Source: RGIG5579 sp045655865
GTDB taxonomy: Bacteria; Bacillota; Clostridia; Oscillospirales; SIG627
Length of the DNA stretch: 25,001 nt
Reading direction: 5' to 3'
Assembly: GCA_045655865.1 (NCBI GenBank)
Contig: JAZOQB010000053.1
Coordinates: forward strand, 1-25,001
Of the stretch, positions 15,786 through 23,936 are shown one piece after another (the first letter of the stretch is position 1; the number at the start of each line of letters is the position of its first letter). The notes under the pieces were generated by a model. That model was not told where the DNA came from. It saw nothing but the letters and a program-made list of their open reading frames with translations, and did no database searches. Position numbers and translations under genes: made by a program.

Positions 15786-15846
15786 CCCTTGTCCTCTCTT
15801 TCTTCCCTTTGGAAGCATTCGATTTTTGCAGATAAACTTTGTCATA

Positions 15847-15875
15847 ATTGTAGCACATCTTGCAAAAAAAGGCAA
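15847..15875 (-). promoter_or_regulatory. Promoter of the S24 repressor gene
   Basis: On the minus strand TTGCCT (15875-15870) and TACAAT (15852-15847) are 17 bases apart. Initiation near 15840 leaves about 55 bases of leader. Confidence 0.75.
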
Positions 15876-15877
15876 GC
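15860..15877. promoter_or_regulatory. Candidate operator: CTTGC-8-GCAAG inverted repeat
   Basis: A perfect 5-bp inverted repeat with an 8-base A-rich spacer overlaps the -35 box and spacer of the S24 repressor promoter. The position suits autorepression. It is short and unreplicated in the window, so this is only a candidate. Confidence 0.35.
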
Positions 15878-16005
15878 AATTTGCTTTTTTTCATAAAAAT
15901 TCCATCACATTGCGCTTTTTTCCACATCTCCCCATCTTTTTTCAAATAATAAAAAAAGCCGATGGCAACAAGAAGAAAAACTTATAAAAAAGCTCCAAAA
16001 AAATC

Positions 16006-16034
16006 TTGTCACAAGGAGAAAAACATGGTAAAAT
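16006..16034 (+). promoter_or_regulatory. Promoter of the kor-suc operon
   Basis: TTGTCA (16006-16011) and TAAAAT (16029-16034) are spaced 17 bases apart. The leader from about 16041 to the korD ATG at 16110 holds two small hairpins: GTGGA-AAA-TCCAC and TTTGCA-ATC-TGCAAA. Their role is unclear. Bases 15906-16005 hold nothing else I can identify. Confidence 0.7.
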
Positions 16035-16109
16035 ACAGATGTAGAGTGGTGGAAAATCCACTTTAATAACACAGAAAGGCGATTTTTGCAATCTGCAAAA
16101 GAGGAAATT

Positions 16110-16307
16110 ATGGCTGCCAAACAAAAAAAACTGGTCCTAAACCTGGGCTGGTGCAAAGGATGCGGGGTCTGTGCCGCATTTTGCCCCAAGGGCGTACTTG
16201 CTCTCAAGGGTGACAAAATCACAGTAAAGGATCCGGACGCGTGTATTCATTGCGGGTTGTGTGAATTAAGATGCCCGGACTACGCCATCTATCTGGAGGA
16301 AGCTTGA
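16110..16307 (+). CDS. korD: 2-oxoacid:ferredoxin oxidoreductase, ferredoxin-like delta subunit
   Basis: This 65-residue bacterial-type ferredoxin subunit has two complete CxxCxxCxxxC sets (C15, C18, C21, C25 and C45, C48, C51, C55) that bind two [4Fe-4S] clusters. It should carry electrons from the thiamine-diphosphate site to soluble ferredoxin. The start ATG 16110 follows GAGGA; an upstream in-frame ATG at 16086 lacks a good site. The stop is one base before korA, whose ribosome binding site lies inside this gene. It is the first gene of the operon. Confidence 0.93.
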   Translation: MAAKQKKLVLNLGWCKGCGVCAAFCPKGVLALKGDKITVKDPDACIHCGLCELRCPDYAIYLEEA

Positions 16308-16308
16308 A

Positions 16309-17439
16309 ATGAAAAAAGTCAGATTAATGCAAGGCAATGAAGCTTGTGTGGAAGGTGCCATTGCCGCCGGTTGTCGCTTTTACGCCGGCTATCCCATTAC
16401 TCCCTCCACAGAGATCGCCGAGGGTTGTGCCGTAAGAATGCCCCAGGTGGGTGGGCACTTCATTCAAATGGAAGATGAGATTGCCTCCTGCGCCGCGGCC
16501 ATCGGTGCCAGCGCTGCCGGAGTCAAGTCTATGACCGCCACTTCCGGCCCCGGCTTTTCCTTGAAACAGGAAAACCTGGGCTATGCTTGCATCACCGAAG
16601 TTCCTTTCGTTTTGGTAGACGTACAGCGGGCAGGTCCTTCCACCGGACTTCCCACCTCCCCCTCTCAGGGAGATATGATGCAAGCCAAGTGGGGTACCCA
16701 CGGGGATCATCCCGTCATCGCCCTTTCTCCTTCCACGGTAGAAGAATGTTACACGCTCTGTGTGCGTTGTTTCAATCTTTCTGAAAAGTACCGGACTCCG
16801 GTCATCTTTTTGATGGATGAGATCGTGGGCCATCTGCGGGAAAGCATCCAGATCCCGGAGGCTGATGAGCTTGAAATTGTAAACCGCAGCGTACCTGCCG
16901 ATCCTTGTCACGCACAAAAAGCTTATGCCTGCAAAGACGGGGAGCTGATTCCCGTCATGGCTCCTTTCGGAAGCGGAGAGCGCTACAACATTACCGGCTT
17001 GATCCATGGCGAGGATGGTTTCCCAACCAACTCGACCGACATCGCTGCCAAACAGGTGAAACGCCTGATCGACAAGGTGGAAATGAATGCAGACGACATT
17101 CTGGACTGGGAAGAACAGGACCTGGATGACGCCGATATCTGCATTGTTTGCTACGGCGGCACTGCCAGAAGCGTCATTTCCGCTATGGAAGATCTGAAAA
17201 AAGATGGGTACAAAGTCGGTATGTTCCGCCCCATCACCATTTGGCCCTTCCCGGCAAAACGCCTGGAGGAAATCTCCAAGAAAATGAAGAAGGTCCTTGT
17301 GGTAGAACACAACAATGGCCAGATCCTTCTGGAAGTAGAACGAATCATTAAAAATAATTGCAAACTTGATTTCCTCGGCAAGGTGAACGGTACCGTCATC
17401 ACCCCCGATGAAATTGTAAGCAAGGTGAAGGAGGCGTAA
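16309..17439 (+). CDS. korA: 2-oxoglutarate:ferredoxin oxidoreductase alpha subunit
   Basis: This 376-residue protein is the KorA/VorB-type alpha chain, containing the pyrimidine-binding and transketolase C-terminal-like domains. Near the N-terminus it has the family motif AGYPITPSTEIAE, and GPGFSLKQENLGYA follows at about 85-98. The operon order korD-A-B-C is that of four-subunit enzymes converting a 2-oxoacid and CoA to acyl-CoA, CO2 and reduced ferredoxin. Sequence alone does not separate 2-oxoglutarate from branched-chain oxoacids. The sucCD genes downstream favour 2-oxoglutarate. Confidence 0.9.
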   Translation: MKKVRLMQGNEACVEGAIAAGCRFYAGYPITPSTEIAEGCAVRMPQVGGHFIQMEDEIASCAAAIGASAAGVKSMTATSGPGFSLKQENLGYACITEVPFVLVDVQRAGPSTGLPTSPSQGDMMQAKWGTHGDHPVIALSPSTVEECYTLCVRCFNLSEKYRTPVIFLMDEIVGHLRESIQIPEADELEIVNRSVPADPCHAQKAYACKDGELIPVMAPFGSGERYNITGLIHGEDGFPTNSTDIAAKQVKRLIDKVEMNADDILDWEEQDLDDADICIVCYGGTARSVISAMEDLKKDGYKVGMFRPITIWPFPAKRLEEISKKMKKVLVVEHNNGQILLEVERIIKNNCKLDFLGKVNGTVITPDEIVSKVKEA

Positions 17440-17442
17440 GCG

Positions 17443-18258
17443 ATGCCATCGAAATTGGTTGATAAGTATTTTCGTGAAGATCATCTGCCCCACATCTGGT
17501 GCCCCGGCTGCGGACATGGCGTTCTAATGAGAGATGTTGCTCAGGCGATTGAAAACCTGGGCTTGGAAAAAGACAAGGTGGTTCTGGTTTCCGGAATCGG
17601 TTGCTCTTCCCGGGCTGCAGGGTATATGGATTTTAATACCATGCACACCACCCACGGCAGAGCCTTGGCCTTTGCTACAGGCGTTAAAATGGCACGTCCG
17701 GATTTGGAGGTCATCTGCATTATGGGCGACGGCGACGCCAGCGCCATCGGCGGCAACCATCTCATTCACGCCGCTCGCCGCAACATCGGCATCACTGCCA
17801 TCATTTTCAACAATGATATCTACGGTATGACCGGCGGTCAGTACTCCCCCACCACGCCATACGGCGAAAAGGGCACGACAGCTCCCTACGGTAACATCGA
17901 CCGTCCCTTTGACATTGCCAAAGTGGCCGAAGCGGCCGGCGCTACCTATACCGCCAGAGGAAGTGCCTACGACGCGGTCCGCACCATCAAGCTCATTGAA
18001 GAAGGAATCCGTCACAAGGGCTTTTCCGTCATTGAGTGCGCTTCCATCTGCCCCACCTATTACGGCAGAAAAAACAAAAAAGGAAGCGCTGTGGATATGT
18101 ACCGCTGGCAAAAAGAAAACAGTGTCTCTGCGGAAAAAGCAAAAAGCATGACCTCAGAGGAGCTGAAAGGCAAATTGGTGGTGGGCGAGCTTTCCCGAAG
18201 CGAATTTCCCGAGCTAACCGAGCAGTATCAAACCATCATTGACAAATTCAGGAAATAA
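17443..18258 (+). CDS. korB: 2-oxoglutarate:ferredoxin oxidoreductase beta subunit (TPP-binding)
   Basis: This 271-residue chain binds thiamine diphosphate. Its motif begins GDGDASAIGGNH at 95-106 and ends with NN at 123-124, coordinating magnesium and the diphosphate. C20 and C23 (WCPGCGHG) and C54 (GIGCSS) are positioned to help hold an iron-sulphur cluster, as in the beta chain of pyruvate:ferredoxin oxidoreductases. It starts three bases after korA with AAGGAGG inside the korA end, so translation is probably coupled. With korA it forms the catalytic core. Confidence 0.93.
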   Translation: MPSKLVDKYFREDHLPHIWCPGCGHGVLMRDVAQAIENLGLEKDKVVLVSGIGCSSRAAGYMDFNTMHTTHGRALAFATGVKMARPDLEVICIMGDGDASAIGGNHLIHAARRNIGITAIIFNNDIYGMTGGQYSPTTPYGEKGTTAPYGNIDRPFDIAKVAEAAGATYTARGSAYDAVRTIKLIEEGIRHKGFSVIECASICPTYYGRKNKKGSAVDMYRWQKENSVSAEKAKSMTSEELKGKLVVGELSRSEFPELTEQYQTIIDKFRK

Positions 18259-18269
18259 GGGAGGGCATT

Positions 18270-18800
18270 ATGAGTAAAATGGAGATCCGGCTTGCCGGAA
18301 CCGGCGGCCAAGGCCTGATCACAGGCACGATCATTCTGGCGGAAGCCGGGATTTTTGAAGACAAATTCGTAGCCCAGTCCCAGTCCTACGGGCCTGAGGC
18401 CAGAGGAGGAATGTGCAAGGGCGAGGTGATTATTTCCGATGAAAAAATCGGTTTCACCAAGGTGACAAAGCCCACTTTCGTCATGGCCCTTTCCCAACTC
18501 TCTTTCCAAAAGTACTGTCTCGACGTAGACAAAGATTGCTTTGTTCTGGTGGATGACAGCATCGAGGTTCCCGAAGACTTCCATCATGAAAAATTCTTAA
18601 AGCTTCCTATTTTGGAGACCGCTCGCGCCAAAGTGGGAAAAATGCAAACGGTCAACATCGTTTCTGTGGGAGCGATCAATCAGATCCTCAATCTCTCCTC
18701 TGCAGAAAATATCAAAAAAGCCGTTCTCATGCACGTCCCCCACGGAACGGAAGAATTGAACCTGAAGGCCCTGGAAGAGGGCGCAAAACTGGTTTCCTGA
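18270..18800 (+). CDS. korC: 2-oxoglutarate:ferredoxin oxidoreductase gamma subunit
   Basis: This 176-residue protein is the gamma domain of the 2-oxoacid oxidoreductase family, opening with RLAGTGGQGLITG and continuing with QSQSYGPEARGG, both typical. The domain contributes to CoA binding and complex assembly. It has GGGAGGG before its ATG, 11 bases after korB. sucC starts 16 bases after it ends. Confidence 0.92.
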   Translation: MSKMEIRLAGTGGQGLITGTIILAEAGIFEDKFVAQSQSYGPEARGGMCKGEVIISDEKIGFTKVTKPTFVMALSQLSFQKYCLDVDKDCFVLVDDSIEVPEDFHHEKFLKLPILETARAKVGKMQTVNIVSVGAINQILNLSSAENIKKAVLMHVPHGTEELNLKALEEGAKLVS

Positions 18801-18816
18801 TAAAGTGAGGTAGAAA

Positions 18817-19980
18817 ATGAAAATTCATGAATATCAAGCCAGAGAGCTATTCACCCAATTTGGAATTCCCGTTCCCAAGGGCATTTTGGCCCTGACCCCT
18901 GAGGAAGCCGCAAACGCTGCCAGAGAAATCGGCGAGTACCCCGTCGTCGTCAAAGCACAGATCCATTCCGGCGGAAGAGGAAAAGCCGGCGGCGTAAAGC
19001 TTTGCCACACCGAAGAGGAAGTCTATGCCGTTGCAAAAGACCTCATCGGCAAAACTCTTTACACCCACCAAACCGGTCCGGAAGGAAAAGTGGTGAAAAA
19101 GCTCTACGTTACCGCAGGCAGCCAGATTCAGAAAGAATTTTACGTTTCCATGACGGTGGATTCCGCGAACGCTGCCATCGTGATGATCGCCTCTGCGGAG
19201 GGCGGTACGGAGATTGAAGAGCTCTCCAAAAATCATCCTGAAAAAATCAAACAGGAGCGGATCGACCCTGTTCTGGGCTACAAAGACTACAACGGTTGGG
19301 AAATGGCCAAAAAGCTTGGTTTTTCCGGCGAACAGGCCAAATCCTTTGTGAAGATCGCAAGAGGAATGTACCGTCTGTTTGTAGAAAAAGATTGCTCTTT
19401 GGTTGAGATCAATCCCCTGATCCTTACCGACGAGGGCGCCCTTGTTGCTCTGGACGCCAAAGTAAACTTTGACGACAACGCTCTCTTCCGTCACCCGGAT
19501 ATTGTGGCATTAAGAGACTTTGATGAAGAAGATCCCAAAGAGATCCAAGCTTCCAAATTTGACCTAAACTACGTTTCTCTGTCGGGATCCGTGGGCTGTA
19601 TGGTCAACGGCGCCGGACTTGCCATGGCCACCATGGATATCATTAAATCCTTCGGAGGCGAACCTGCAAACTTTTTGGACGTAGGAGGCTCCGCTACCAC
19701 CGAGCGTGTCAAGGCAGCTTTTGAGATCCTGCTTTCCGATGTCAATGTAAAGTCCATTTTGGTAAATATTTTCGGCGGAATTATGAAGTGCGACGTCATC
19801 GCACAGGGCATCGTGGACGCAGCCAAAGCCATGGAGATCAAAGTTCCCGTGGTGGTTCGTCTGGACGGAACTCATGCCGATTTGGGCAGAGAGATTTTGA
19901 AGGCCTCCGGGCTGTCTCTTGTGCCCGCAGAAACCTTTGCCCAGGCCGCTGAAAAAGCGGTTGAACTGGCAAAGGCATAA
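18817..19980 (+). CDS. sucC: Succinate-CoA ligase (ADP-forming) beta subunit
   Basis: SucC holds the ATP-grasp nucleotide site of succinyl-CoA synthetase. The 387-residue length is close to that of E. coli SucC (388). It starts with MKIHEYQARELFTQFGIPVP, has the ATP-grasp loop SGGRGKAGGVK, the metal-binding VEINPL segment and the C-terminal FLDVGGSA region. Together with SucD it converts succinyl-CoA, ADP or GDP and phosphate to succinate, CoA and nucleoside triphosphate. Directly after kor genes it can harvest the energy of 2-oxoglutarate oxidation as ATP. The reverse reaction is also possible. Confidence 0.95.
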   Translation: MKIHEYQARELFTQFGIPVPKGILALTPEEAANAAREIGEYPVVVKAQIHSGGRGKAGGVKLCHTEEEVYAVAKDLIGKTLYTHQTGPEGKVVKKLYVTAGSQIQKEFYVSMTVDSANAAIVMIASAEGGTEIEELSKNHPEKIKQERIDPVLGYKDYNGWEMAKKLGFSGEQAKSFVKIARGMYRLFVEKDCSLVEINPLILTDEGALVALDAKVNFDDNALFRHPDIVALRDFDEEDPKEIQASKFDLNYVSLSGSVGCMVNGAGLAMATMDIIKSFGGEPANFLDVGGSATTERVKAAFEILLSDVNVKSILVNIFGGIMKCDVIAQGIVDAAKAMEIKVPVVVRLDGTHADLGREILKASGLSLVPAETFAQAAEKAVELAKA

Positions 19981-19995
19981 AGGAGGAAGAGTAGC

Positions 19996-20895
19996 ATGAT
20001 TCTTGTGCAGGAAAATACCAAAGTTATCGTTCAGGGAATCACCGGTTCCCAAGGAAAGTTCCACACCGAGCAGATGCTCCAATACGGCACCAAGATCGTA
20101 GGTGGCACCTCCCCCGGAAAAGGCGGCACGGAAGTTCTTGGCGTTCCGGTATTCAACACCGTCAAAGAAGCCAAGGAACAAACCGGAGCGACTTGCTCTA
20201 TCATTTACATTCCGCCGGCTTTCGCTGCGGACGGGATCCTGGAGGCGGTAGACGCCGGAATGGATCTGGTAGTTTGTATCACTGAGGGCATCCCGGTTCT
20301 GGATATGATGCGTGTAAAAAACTACATGGAAGGCAAGAAAACCCGTCTCATCGGACCCAACTGCCCCGGTCTGATCTCCCCCGGTGCCTGCAAGGTAGGT
20401 ATTCTTCCCGGTTTCATTCACGTCCCCGGTCACGTTGGCGTTATGAGCCGTTCCGGAACCCTAACCTATGAGGCTGTGCACCAGCTCACCGCCCGTGGCA
20501 TTGGTCAATCGACGGCAGTGGGAATCGGTGGCGATCCCATTCGCGGTAGCGGATTTATCGACATCCTTAAGATGTTTAACGAAGATCCCGATACTTACGC
20601 CGTAGTCATGATTGGAGAGATCGGCGGTAGCGGCGAGGAAGAAGCCGCCGAATGGATCGAGAAAAACATGAAAAAGCCCGTTGTTTCCTTCATCGGTGGC
20701 AAGACCGCTCCTAAGGGTAAGCGCATGGGCCACGCCGGGGCTATCATTTCCGGCGGAAAAGGTACCCAGGCCGGCAAGGTTGCTGCCTTGGAAAAGGCAG
20801 GCGTTCTGGTCGCTCCCACCCCTGATAAGATTGGCGATACCCTGGTGGAAGCCATCAAAAAAGCCGGGATTTACGAAAAGTGCCTGGTAAAATAA
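19996..20895 (+). CDS. sucD: Succinate-CoA ligase (ADP-forming) alpha subunit
   Basis: The alpha chain binds CoA and carries the phosphohistidine intermediate. The 299-residue protein has the CoA-binding GITGSQGKFHT near the start, GPNCPGLI, and H246 in RMGHAGAI, the same number as the active histidine of E. coli SucD. AAAGGAGGAAGAG precedes its ATG, 15 bases after sucC. It is the last gene of the kor-suc operon; a strong terminator follows. Confidence 0.96.
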   Translation: MILVQENTKVIVQGITGSQGKFHTEQMLQYGTKIVGGTSPGKGGTEVLGVPVFNTVKEAKEQTGATCSIIYIPPAFAADGILEAVDAGMDLVVCITEGIPVLDMMRVKNYMEGKKTRLIGPNCPGLISPGACKVGILPGFIHVPGHVGVMSRSGTLTYEAVHQLTARGIGQSTAVGIGGDPIRGSGFIDILKMFNEDPDTYAVVMIGEIGGSGEEEAAEWIEKNMKKPVVSFIGGKTAPKGKRMGHAGAIISGGKGTQAGKVAALEKAGVLVAPTPDKIGDTLVEAIKKAGIYEKCLVK

Positions 20896-20901
20896 AAAAA
20901 G

Positions 20902-20944
20902 AAAAGAAGCTGACGCTGTAAATCTAGGCGTCAGCTTCTTTTTT
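20902..20944. terminator. Terminator after sucD
   Basis: An 11-bp stem (20906-20916 with 20928-20938) extends further by A-T pairs and is followed by a run of six T residues on the plus strand. The A-rich left flank makes it also suitable for the minus-strand VanZ gene, which ends at 20969. Confidence 0.88.
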
Positions 20945-20968
20945 ATCATCGGCAAAGCGTTTTTATGT

Positions 20969-21493
20969 TTACATCGCCGATATGGCTTTGTCATCGCTCC
21001 GGCGTCTGTTCCGTTTTTTTCTGACAAGGTACAAAACGCCGAAAATGGCCGCTGCAATGCTCAGCCCTACGGTAGCACCGATCAGGTCTCTGAAAATGTC
21101 TTTGACGGAGCTGGTACGTTTAAAGAACTTTTGAATGTATTCGTCGGTAACTCCCACCAGCAAGGAAAGAAATAGCGCGCTACCTAAAAAACAGCGTTTG
21201 GTCAGCAAAAACAGACTGGCAGTAAGTCCTCCCAAAAAAATTCCCAGTACGGAAAATTCCACCATATGAGCCGCTTTTCGAATTTTTTCGTTCCATTCCT
21301 TTTGGAGTTTTTCTGTTTTTTCTTCACTTTTTTCATCATCCGGAACAACCATCTCCACCACCTGTTCAGCAATGATTTCGCTCCGCTGGTTGGATACCTG
21401 ACCGTTTTGCATGGAATTGTGAAAAATACAACCTATCATAAAGACAGAAAGAAGCCCGAATACTAAAACTCCAATGATCGCAGAACGCTTCAT
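20969..21493 (-). CDS. VanZ-family membrane protein
   Basis: This 174-residue protein has a first hydrophobic segment at about residues 4-24, a charged loop with EKSEEKTEK, and three more hydrophobic segments. It has the VanZ pattern: RKAAHMVEFSVLG in one helix, and later DEYIQKFFKRTSSVKDIFRDLIGA. VanZ itself is linked to low-level teicoplanin resistance, but most relatives have no known role. The ATG at 21493 has AAGGAGAAGG just upstream. It starts 29 bases after capG in the same orientation, so it is probably the last gene of that operon, with a possible role at the cell surface. Confidence 0.88.
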   Translation of the reverse strand: MKRSAIIGVLVFGLLSVFMIGCIFHNSMQNGQVSNQRSEIIAEQVVEMVVPDDEKSEEKTEKLQKEWNEKIRKAAHMVEFSVLGIFLGGLTASLFLLTKRCFLGSALFLSLLVGVTDEYIQKFFKRTSSVKDIFRDLIGATVGLSIAAAIFGVLYLVRKKRNRRRSDDKAISAM

Positions 21494-21522
21494 ACCTTCT
21501 CCTTGAATCGGTTCTAAAAAAT

Positions 21523-22683
21523 TTATCCTTTTCTCCACACCATTTTATTGATAACGCCGGTGTAAGACTGTATCAACTTGACAACTTTTGTGGAAACATT
21601 CTCTTCCACGTAATCGGGAACCGGGATGCCATGTTCTCCCTTTTCATTCAGTTCTATAGCAGTATCGACTGCCTGCAAAAGGCTCTGTGTTTCAATTCCC
21701 GCAAGAATAAAGCAAGCCTTATCCAGCGCTTCCGGACGTTCTGTTGAGGTGCGGATACACACCGCAGGAAACGGTCTTCCAACGGAGGTAAAGAAACTGC
21801 TCTCCTCCGGCAACGTACCGCTATCAGACACCACTGCAAATGCGTTCATCTGCAAATGATTATAATCGTGGAAGCCGAGAGGCTCATGTTGAATCACACG
21901 CCGATCCAGTTGAAAACCGCTGGCTTCCAGGCGTTTTTTGCTTCGAGGATGACAGGAATACAAAATGGGCAGATCATATTTGTTTGCCATTTCATTGATC
22001 GCTGTGAACAGCGACAGGAAGTTCTTTTCGGTATCTATGTTCTCTTCCCGATGGGCAGACAGAAGAATATAACCTTTTTCACGAAGTCCCAATCTGCGAA
22101 GAATATCGCTGGCCTCGATCTTATGGAGATTGGTATGCAAAACCTCAGCCATGGGAGACCCGGTCACGTACACACGCTCTTTTGGAAGCCCACACTCATG
22201 AAGATACTTTCTTGCATGCTCCGAATAAGCAAGATTTACATCCGAGATGATGTCCACAATTCTCCGATTGGTCTCTTCCGGCAGACATTCATCTTTACAG
22301 CGATTTCCCGCCTCCATATGGAAAATAGGAATGTGAAGGCGTTTTGCCGCAATGGCTGACAGACAGGAATTGGTGTCTCCAAGGATCAACAGCGCATCCG
22401 GCTTGATCTCTACCATCAACCGATAGGAACTGCTGATAATGTTGCCAATGCTCTCTCCAAGATCCGCACCAACACAATCCATATAAACTTCCGGATCGGA
22501 AAGTTCCAGATCTTTGAAAAACACACCGTTGAGATTGTAATCATAATTTTGCCCGGTATGCGCCAAAACCGTGTCAAAATACTGTCTGCATTTGTGGATA
22601 ACCGCAGACAAGCGAATGATTTCCGGGCGCGTTCCCACAATAATCAAAAGCTTCAATTTTCCGTTATTCTGAAATGATACCAT
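21523..22683 (-). CDS. capG: UDP-sugar C2-epimerase of the CapG/FnlC type (non-hydrolysing)
   Basis: This cytoplasmic enzyme of the UDP-GlcNAc 2-epimerase fold would convert UDP-2-acetamido-2,6-dideoxy-L-talose to UDP-N-acetyl-L-fucosamine. The 386-residue protein has GTRPEIIRLSAV near its start, HMEAGNRC with PEETNRR in the middle and SDSGTLPEESSFF near the end, matching the family. The two preceding genes are capF and capE, giving the complete E-F-G set; this context favours CapG over the WecB/MnaA function of making UDP-ManNAc. The ATG at 22683 has CGGAG eight bases upstream; a GTG nine bases earlier is too close to that site. Confidence 0.88.
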   Translation of the reverse strand: MVSFQNNGKLKLLIIVGTRPEIIRLSAVIHKCRQYFDTVLAHTGQNYDYNLNGVFFKDLELSDPEVYMDCVGADLGESIGNIISSSYRLMVEIKPDALLILGDTNSCLSAIAAKRLHIPIFHMEAGNRCKDECLPEETNRRIVDIISDVNLAYSEHARKYLHECGLPKERVYVTGSPMAEVLHTNLHKIEASDILRRLGLREKGYILLSAHREENIDTEKNFLSLFTAINEMANKYDLPILYSCHPRSKKRLEASGFQLDRRVIQHEPLGFHDYNHLQMNAFAVVSDSGTLPEESSFFTSVGRPFPAVCIRTSTERPEALDKACFILAGIETQSLLQAVDTAIELNEKGEHGIPVPDYVEENVSTKVVKLIQSYTGVINKMVWRKG

Positions 22684-22730
22684 GCTACACACTCCGTTTT
22701 TTTATCTTCAGGTTCCAAAGACCTCGAGCC

Positions 22731-23927
22731 TTATACCTTTTCCCCAAACGTATCCGGTTTTCCCGGGTCAAACAACTCGTTTGCCCACATTAAAGTCACC
22801 AGATCTTCGGTGTCGCTTAGATTGATAATGTTGTGCGTATATCCCGGCAACATATGTATCGCTTCGATTTTTTCTCCACTAACCTCAAAGTTTCGCACTT
22901 CATCGGTTCCGATCTTTCGCTCTTGAATCAGACCGTGTCCGGAAACCACAATAAAGAACTCCCATTTGCTTTGATGCCAATGTTGCCCTTTGGTAATACC
23001 GGGTTTTGAGATATTTACGCTGAACTGCCCGCATTTTTCAGTTTTTAAAAGCTCGGTAAAGGATCCTCTTTCATCCACATTCATCTTCAAAGGAAAAGAC
23101 ACTTTTTCCGAAGGAAGATAGCTAAGATAAGTGGAATACAATTTCTTTGCAAAAGAAGAATGCGGGATCTCCGGCATCAGCAATGTTTCAGACTGTCGGC
23201 GGAAGCTCTCCAGCAGATCCACGATTTCCCCTAAGGTAACACGGTGGGTCACCGGTACGCCGCAAAATTTACCATCGTCCTGAAATACGGTACGTATTCC
23301 GTCAAAAACGCAGTGATGCTCCTTGCCGGAAAGCGCAGAAATCATCTCATCCAGAAGGTCATCAATATACAAAAGCTCTAATTCTGTACTAGGATCGTTG
23401 ACCGTAATGGGCAGATCATTTGCAACGTTATTGCAGAAGGTAGCTACGGCACTATTATAATTGGGCCGACACCATTTTCCGAATAAATTCGGGAAGCGGT
23501 AGACCAACACCTTCGCTCCGGTTTCTTCTGCATAGCTAAAAAACAGATCTTCTCCGGCTTTTTTGCTTCTGCCGTAATCACTGTCATAGCGCCCGATCAG
23601 CGTTGCTTGGATAGACGAGGAAAGTACCACAGGGGCTTTGTTCCGGTGTTTTTTCAAAGTATCAAGCAGAGTGGATGAAAAGCCAAAATTCCCTGCCATA
23701 AACTCTGCCGGATCCTGAGGACGGTTCACCCCGGCAAAATGAAATACAAAATCCGCTTTTGCGCAATACTCATCCAAAAGATGAGAGGGGGTTTCTATAT
23801 CAAAGCAGTAGATTTCTTCGATATTAAGTTCCGGGTGCGTCCGATCCTTGCCGTCACGCAGATTTTTTAACGCTTCTGTCAGATTTCGACCAACAAAACC
23901 GCAAGCTCCTGTAATCAATACTTTCAT
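22731..23927 (-). CDS. capF: Bifunctional UDP-sugar reductase/epimerase CapF (SDR plus cupin)
   Basis: This 398-residue protein has two domains. The N-terminal extended SDR has a nucleotide-binding GACGFVG (7-13) and the catalytic Y118-x3-K122. The C-terminal cupin (about 280-398) has H316-x-H318 and E323 in HWHQSKWE and H365 in PGYTHNI, candidate metal ligands. This is the S. aureus CapF/FnlB layout, in which the cupin does a C3-epimerisation and the SDR reduces C4 with NADPH, giving the L-talose sugar. It follows capE by nine bases and has GAGGT before its ATG. All catalytic features appear intact. Confidence 0.93.
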   Translation of the reverse strand: MKVLITGACGFVGRNLTEALKNLRDGKDRTHPELNIEEIYCFDIETPSHLLDEYCAKADFVFHFAGVNRPQDPAEFMAGNFGFSSTLLDTLKKHRNKAPVVLSSSIQATLIGRYDSDYGRSKKAGEDLFFSYAEETGAKVLVYRFPNLFGKWCRPNYNSAVATFCNNVANDLPITVNDPSTELELLYIDDLLDEMISALSGKEHHCVFDGIRTVFQDDGKFCGVPVTHRVTLGEIVDLLESFRRQSETLLMPEIPHSSFAKKLYSTYLSYLPSEKVSFPLKMNVDERGSFTELLKTEKCGQFSVNISKPGITKGQHWHQSKWEFFIVVSGHGLIQERKIGTDEVRNFEVSGEKIEAIHMLPGYTHNIINLSDTEDLVTLMWANELFDPGKPDTFGEKV

Positions 23928-23936
23928 AACTACCTC

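Noticed and set aside
16324..17517. 397-codon frame antisense to korA
   Set aside because: It shadows a gene with clear family motifs and operon spacing, and its product has no recognisable domain.
16309..18800. Pyruvate:ferredoxin oxidoreductase
   Set aside because: The subunit order D-A-B-C, the sequence pattern of the alpha chain and the sucCD neighbours fit 2-oxoglutarate or a branched-chain oxoacid better.
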